NCBI RefSeq assembly: GCF_040712075.1
Contig: NZ_JBFCVL010000001.1
Span: 69,501 to 133,500, forward strand
Reading direction: 5' to 3'
Source of the DNA: Fodinicurvata sp. EGI_FJ10296
Lineage (GTDB): Bacteria > Pseudomonadota > Alphaproteobacteria > DSM-16000 > Inquilinaceae
DNA length: 64,000 nt
In this document: piece by piece, positions 61,401 to 64,000 of the stretch
Position numbering within the stretch: position 1 is the stretch's first letter
Layout: each line of letters opens with the position of its first letter
Translations under genes and position numbers: made by a program
Notes under the pieces: generated by a model
Databases searched by the model: none
The model's input: only the letters and a program-made list of their open reading frames with translations
What the model was told of the DNA's origin: nothing

Positions 61401-62032
61401 CGATTACTCCTTCATTAGATCATTTCAATAAATATTAAAATTGGATGCTGGAACAACATACGCTCACCACATAAAAATTGGCGGACAATCTTACAGCGCA
61501 TTACTTTTACAGACCTAATTTGAAGTTATACGAGTATTTCTTCAACCCACTTACCCACGCTCTTGAGAGAGTTTTATGCCTCGAACCAGCCTCGAGTCAG
61601 GAGGAGACGAGCGCGTCATCGATATCATAGAACCGAATCTAATCCAAGATGTGGTAGCAATCTGCTCGTAGCTCAAGGAATGTCCGGTTTTGTAGGTCAC
61701 GATTCACCCAGTCTCTGAAATATCTGCACACTGGGCATGGCTCTCCGCCATCTTGCAGTGGGTGAGAGATCGTGGATTTAATAAGACTTACGGTGCACCG
61801 TGTTAGAGTCTGAGCTATCGTGCGCCAGCAGAACACGCGTCCGGTTCGGATCCGTTGCCAGCTTCGGGCTCAACTGAATCTCATGGCTTCGGCGCCGAAC
61901 ACTGCGCTCGGCATTCGCCGACATCATTGCTATGCGCAAGTTATCGATAGATTGGCCCCTCCAGTCGTTCGGCGGGACGGAACCGGCCCGGCAGGCCGGC
62001 AGGCCGGCAGGCAAGCGTATCCCGGCCGCAGG
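61401..62032. other. 632-base intergenic end of the AT-rich island
   Basis: 61401-61560 is AT-rich and probably holds the promoter of the Panacea pair. ACGGTGCACCGT (61790-61801) is a perfect 12-base palindrome. From about 61830 the sequence returns to host-like GC. CCGGCAGG units repeat near 61990-62010. Small open frames here (for example 61639-61836 and 61778-62014 on the minus strand) have no recognisable product and are probably not genes; the second might be a gene remnant. Confidence 0.5.
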
Positions 62033-63082
62033 TTACGGCAGCGGCATCCAGTCGGGAATGGCGACATCGGCATGTTCGAACTGCGGCATGCCGGCCGACA
62101 GTTCTTCCATGTTGGAAATGTCGTTCTCCAGCAGCATTTCCTGCGTGATCAGGGTCGGCGGCACGATCACCTGCTCGCCCGGATCCTCGCCGGCCATCTG
62201 CATGGCGAGCGCTCGGACCGACACCTCGCCCACCACGGCGGGGTTGGTGGCCGCTGTTGCCACCCACGGGCTCGACGGTTCGGTCATGGCCGCGATGTCG
62301 GCGGTCGAGATGTCGGCGGAATAGATCCGGATGAAATCGGCCATCCCGGCTTCGTCGACGGCGATCTTCACGCCCTTGGCGAACTCGTCATAGGGGGCGA
62401 AGACAACTTCGATATTCGGATTGGCCCTGAGCACGGCGGCGGCCTGATCGGCCACCGAATTGGCAATCGGATTGTCGAGCGTGCCCCAGCGCGCCACTTC
62501 CTCGATGCCGGGATAGGTCTCCCTGAACTCCTCCCAGACTTCGTCGCGACGGTCCAGCGGCGCGATGCCGGCGACATAGACATAGCCGGCGGCGAAGCTG
62601 TCGCCGTTGTCGGCGATCGCCTGTTCCAGCGCCAGCCGCGCCAGATCCCTGTCGGACTGCTCGATCTGCGGGATCGACGGGTTCCCCATGTTGACGTCGA
62701 AGGCAACGATGGGGATTCCGGCATCCACCGCCGCCTGGCCCAGATCGGCCAGGCTTTCGGTCAGGCCGTGCTGAACGATGATGCCGTCGACGCCAAGGCT
62801 GATCGCCTGATCGAGCATGTCGGCCTGTGCCGCCGCATCCTGTCGGGAATCGAACACCCGCAGCGTCACACCCAGGGCTTCGGCCTGACGTTCCACCCCG
62901 GCCAGATAGGCCTGAAAGAAATCGCCCGTCGACAGATAGCGCACCAGCGCGATTTCGACTTCACCCTGGCTGCCGTCAAATGGCGCCGGCATGTCCTGGG
63001 CGACAGCCGACGTCGCGCCGAGACCCAATGCCGTTCCGCTCAATACCGCCACAGTGACGGCCCTAACCGTACAAAAACGCAT
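62033..63082 (-). CDS. sugar ABC transporter substrate-binding protein (RbsB-like)
   Basis: 349 residues with signal peptide ending TSAVAQ (about residue 29). Type I periplasmic fold: VRYLSTGDFFQAYLAGVERQAEALGV, QADMLDQAISLGVDGIIVQHGL, GIPIVAFDVNMGN, ANPNIEVVFAPYDEFAKGVKIAVDEAG. It does not closely resemble the 54019 protein, so a different sugar is likely. It follows the permease gene by about 50 bases; both read leftward, and the ATPase presumably lies beyond the window. Confidence 0.9.
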   Translation of the reverse strand: MRFCTVRAVTVAVLSGTALGLGATSAVAQDMPAPFDGSQGEVEIALVRYLSTGDFFQAYLAGVERQAEALGVTLRVFDSRQDAAAQADMLDQAISLGVDGIIVQHGLTESLADLGQAAVDAGIPIVAFDVNMGNPSIPQIEQSDRDLARLALEQAIADNGDSFAAGYVYVAGIAPLDRRDEVWEEFRETYPGIEEVARWGTLDNPIANSVADQAAAVLRANPNIEVVFAPYDEFAKGVKIAVDEAGMADFIRIYSADISTADIAAMTEPSSPWVATAATNPAVVGEVSVRALAMQMAGEDPGEQVIVPPTLITQEMLLENDISNMEELSAGMPQFEHADVAIPDWMPLP

Positions 63083-63132
63083 GATGGTCGCTCCCTTCTT
63101 TTGTTGTCCATTATTTGATTTGAGATCGTGTG

Positions 63133-64000
63133 CTATCGCCGGCCGGCCCGCAACCCGAATGTGAATACCAGCGCCAGCACCAGAACCACGCCCTTGATGA
63201 AGTCTTGCGTGTAGTAGGGCGCGTTCAGCATCGTCAGCCCGTTCAGCAGGGTGCCGACGAACAAGGCGCCAATGACCGTGCCGAAGGCGTTGGGCCGACG
63301 CAGCCCCAGCACCGCAAAGCCGATCAGGGCAGCGGCGACGGCATCGAGCAGCAGGGAATTGCCAGACGAGACGTCCCCCCGGCCGACCCGGGCGGCCAGC
63401 AGGATGCCGCCGATCGCAGCATACACGCCGGAGATCATGTAGGCAGCGATCTTGTAGCGCTCGACATTCGCGCCGGCCAGTCTGGCAGCCTTTTCATTGC
63501 CGCCGATCGCGTACATGACGCGGCCCCACCGGGTCTTCTCCAGAAAAAACCAGAGCGCCACACCAAGCACGGCCATGAACACGACAGGCAGCGGGATAAC
63601 GTCGAACAGCCGCATGCGGCCCAAGGCCAGGAACGCCTCGGCAAAGCGGCCCTCGGCAGTAACACCGTCCGACAGCGTCATGCCGGTGGCGATCGACCTG
63701 CCGCCGGTGGGGATCAACTGCAGACCGATCAGCAGGAACATCATTCCCAGTGTCGCCAGAAGGTCGGGAATGCGCGCCTTCACGATCAGGACGCCATTCA
63801 GAAACCCGACCAGAGCGCCCAGAAACAGGCAGAAGACCACGGCAAGGGCGGTCGATCCCTCCCAGATGACCATCACATAGGATGACGCCATCAACGCCAT
63901 CGCCGCCACCGCGCCGATCGACAAATCGAAGCCGCCGACGACCAGGGTCGCGGTGACGCCGAGCGCCAGCAGCGCAACGATCGAAACGGACTGCAGAATG
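63133..64000 (-). CDS. sugar ABC transporter permease (RbsC family), 5'-truncated by window edge
   Basis: About 289 codons visible; the frame is open at 64000 and the true start lies outside. TATLVVGGFDLSIGAVAAMALM is the family signature near the N-terminus, KARIPDLLATLGMMFLLIGLQL and GRVMYAIGGNEKAARLAGANVERYK (coupling helix) follow, and it ends LALVFTFGLRAGRR. It pairs with the 62033 binding protein. Confidence 0.93.
   Translation of the reverse strand, partial: ILQSVSIVALLALGVTATLVVGGFDLSIGAVAAMALMASSYVMVIWEGSTALAVVFCLFLGALVGFLNGVLIVKARIPDLLATLGMMFLLIGLQLIPTGGRSIATGMTLSDGVTAEGRFAEAFLALGRMRLFDVIPLPVVFMAVLGVALWFFLEKTRWGRVMYAIGGNEKAARLAGANVERYKIAAYMISGVYAAIGGILLAARVGRGDVSSGNSLLLDAVAAALIGFAVLGLRRPNAFGTVIGALFVGTLLNGLTMLNAPYYTQDFIKGVVLVLALVFTFGLRAGRR

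Noticed and set aside
61985-62012. CCGGCAGG tandem units considered as a variable-number repeat
   Set aside because: Too short and imperfect (about three units) in non-coding DNA to claim more than local slippage.
61778-62014. minus-strand frame ending SDSNTVHRKSY, considered as a transposase or gene remnant
   Set aside because: I could not match it to any transposase motif (no DDE or HTH pattern) and no terminal inverted repeats were found around it.

Overview
The window looks like chromosome of a GC-rich alphaproteobacterium, probably in or near the Rhodospirillales. The grounds are dense, short-spaced genes, strong third-position GC bias, GTG/TTG starts, many 4-8 nt gene overlaps, and a gene set typical of that group (IspZ-type septation protein, mtaB-dapF-ftsY cluster, YcjX/YcjF pair, type III CoA-transferase, several RbsB-type sugar ABC systems). 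I see no rRNA, tRNA, CRISPR array, intact insertion sequence or phage module. All functional calls come from reading translations and motifs; no search was run.

Layout. 0-1.3 kb: truncated ZIP metal transporter, winged-helix-like ORF, autotransporter remnant. 1.4-3.9 kb: pgk and a glycosidase-family-1-like protein that lacks its catalytic residues. 4-5.3 kb: FAD oxidoreductase. 5.3-19 kb: mostly housekeeping genes (IspZ, AMP nucleosidase, FtsY, MtaB, DapF, MetAP, YcaQ-type glycosylase, nitronate monooxygenase, DUF892, DUF3179). 19.2-23.8 kb: a curli/holdfast-anchor-like locus on the minus strand: CsgD-like LuxR regulator, CsgG/HfaB-like outer-membrane lipoprotein, a repeat-bearing exported protein, a small N/Q/S/T-rich exported protein, a receiver protein without its phospho-acceptor, and a 60-residue protein. 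About 750 bases of AT-rich non-coding DNA lie upstream of the regulator.

24.6-45.7 kb: metabolic and membrane genes (CoA-transferase, lipid kinase, AEC transporter, carbamoylase-type amidohydrolase, YeiH, degenerate receiver, AraC-type sensor without an HTH, amidase, transketolase-like E1, YcjX/YcjF, beta-lactamase fold, TauE, gamma-glutamyltransferase). 45.8-53.9 kb: Cys-rich metal-binding protein, MotA/MotB-like stator pair, HpxZ-like protein, patatin, MliC-like lipoprotein, SDR, D-amino-acid-oxidase-type enzyme with an Lrp regulator.

54-60.2 kb: a sugar ABC operon (binding protein, ATPase, two permeases) ending in a class II fructose-bisphosphate aldolase. The aldolase has lost its stop codon and runs in frame into a HigA-type antitoxin. 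60.4-61.8 kb: an AT-rich island with a Panacea-domain (DUF4065) antitoxin overlapping an unrecognised partner that is probably a toxin. 62-64 kb: a second, oppositely oriented sugar ABC locus, cut by the window edge.

The two regions most worth following up are the CsgG/CsgD-like surface-fibre locus and the Panacea/HigA island lodged between two sugar-uptake operons. Dispersed palindromic repeats of at least two families sit in the larger intergenic gaps.
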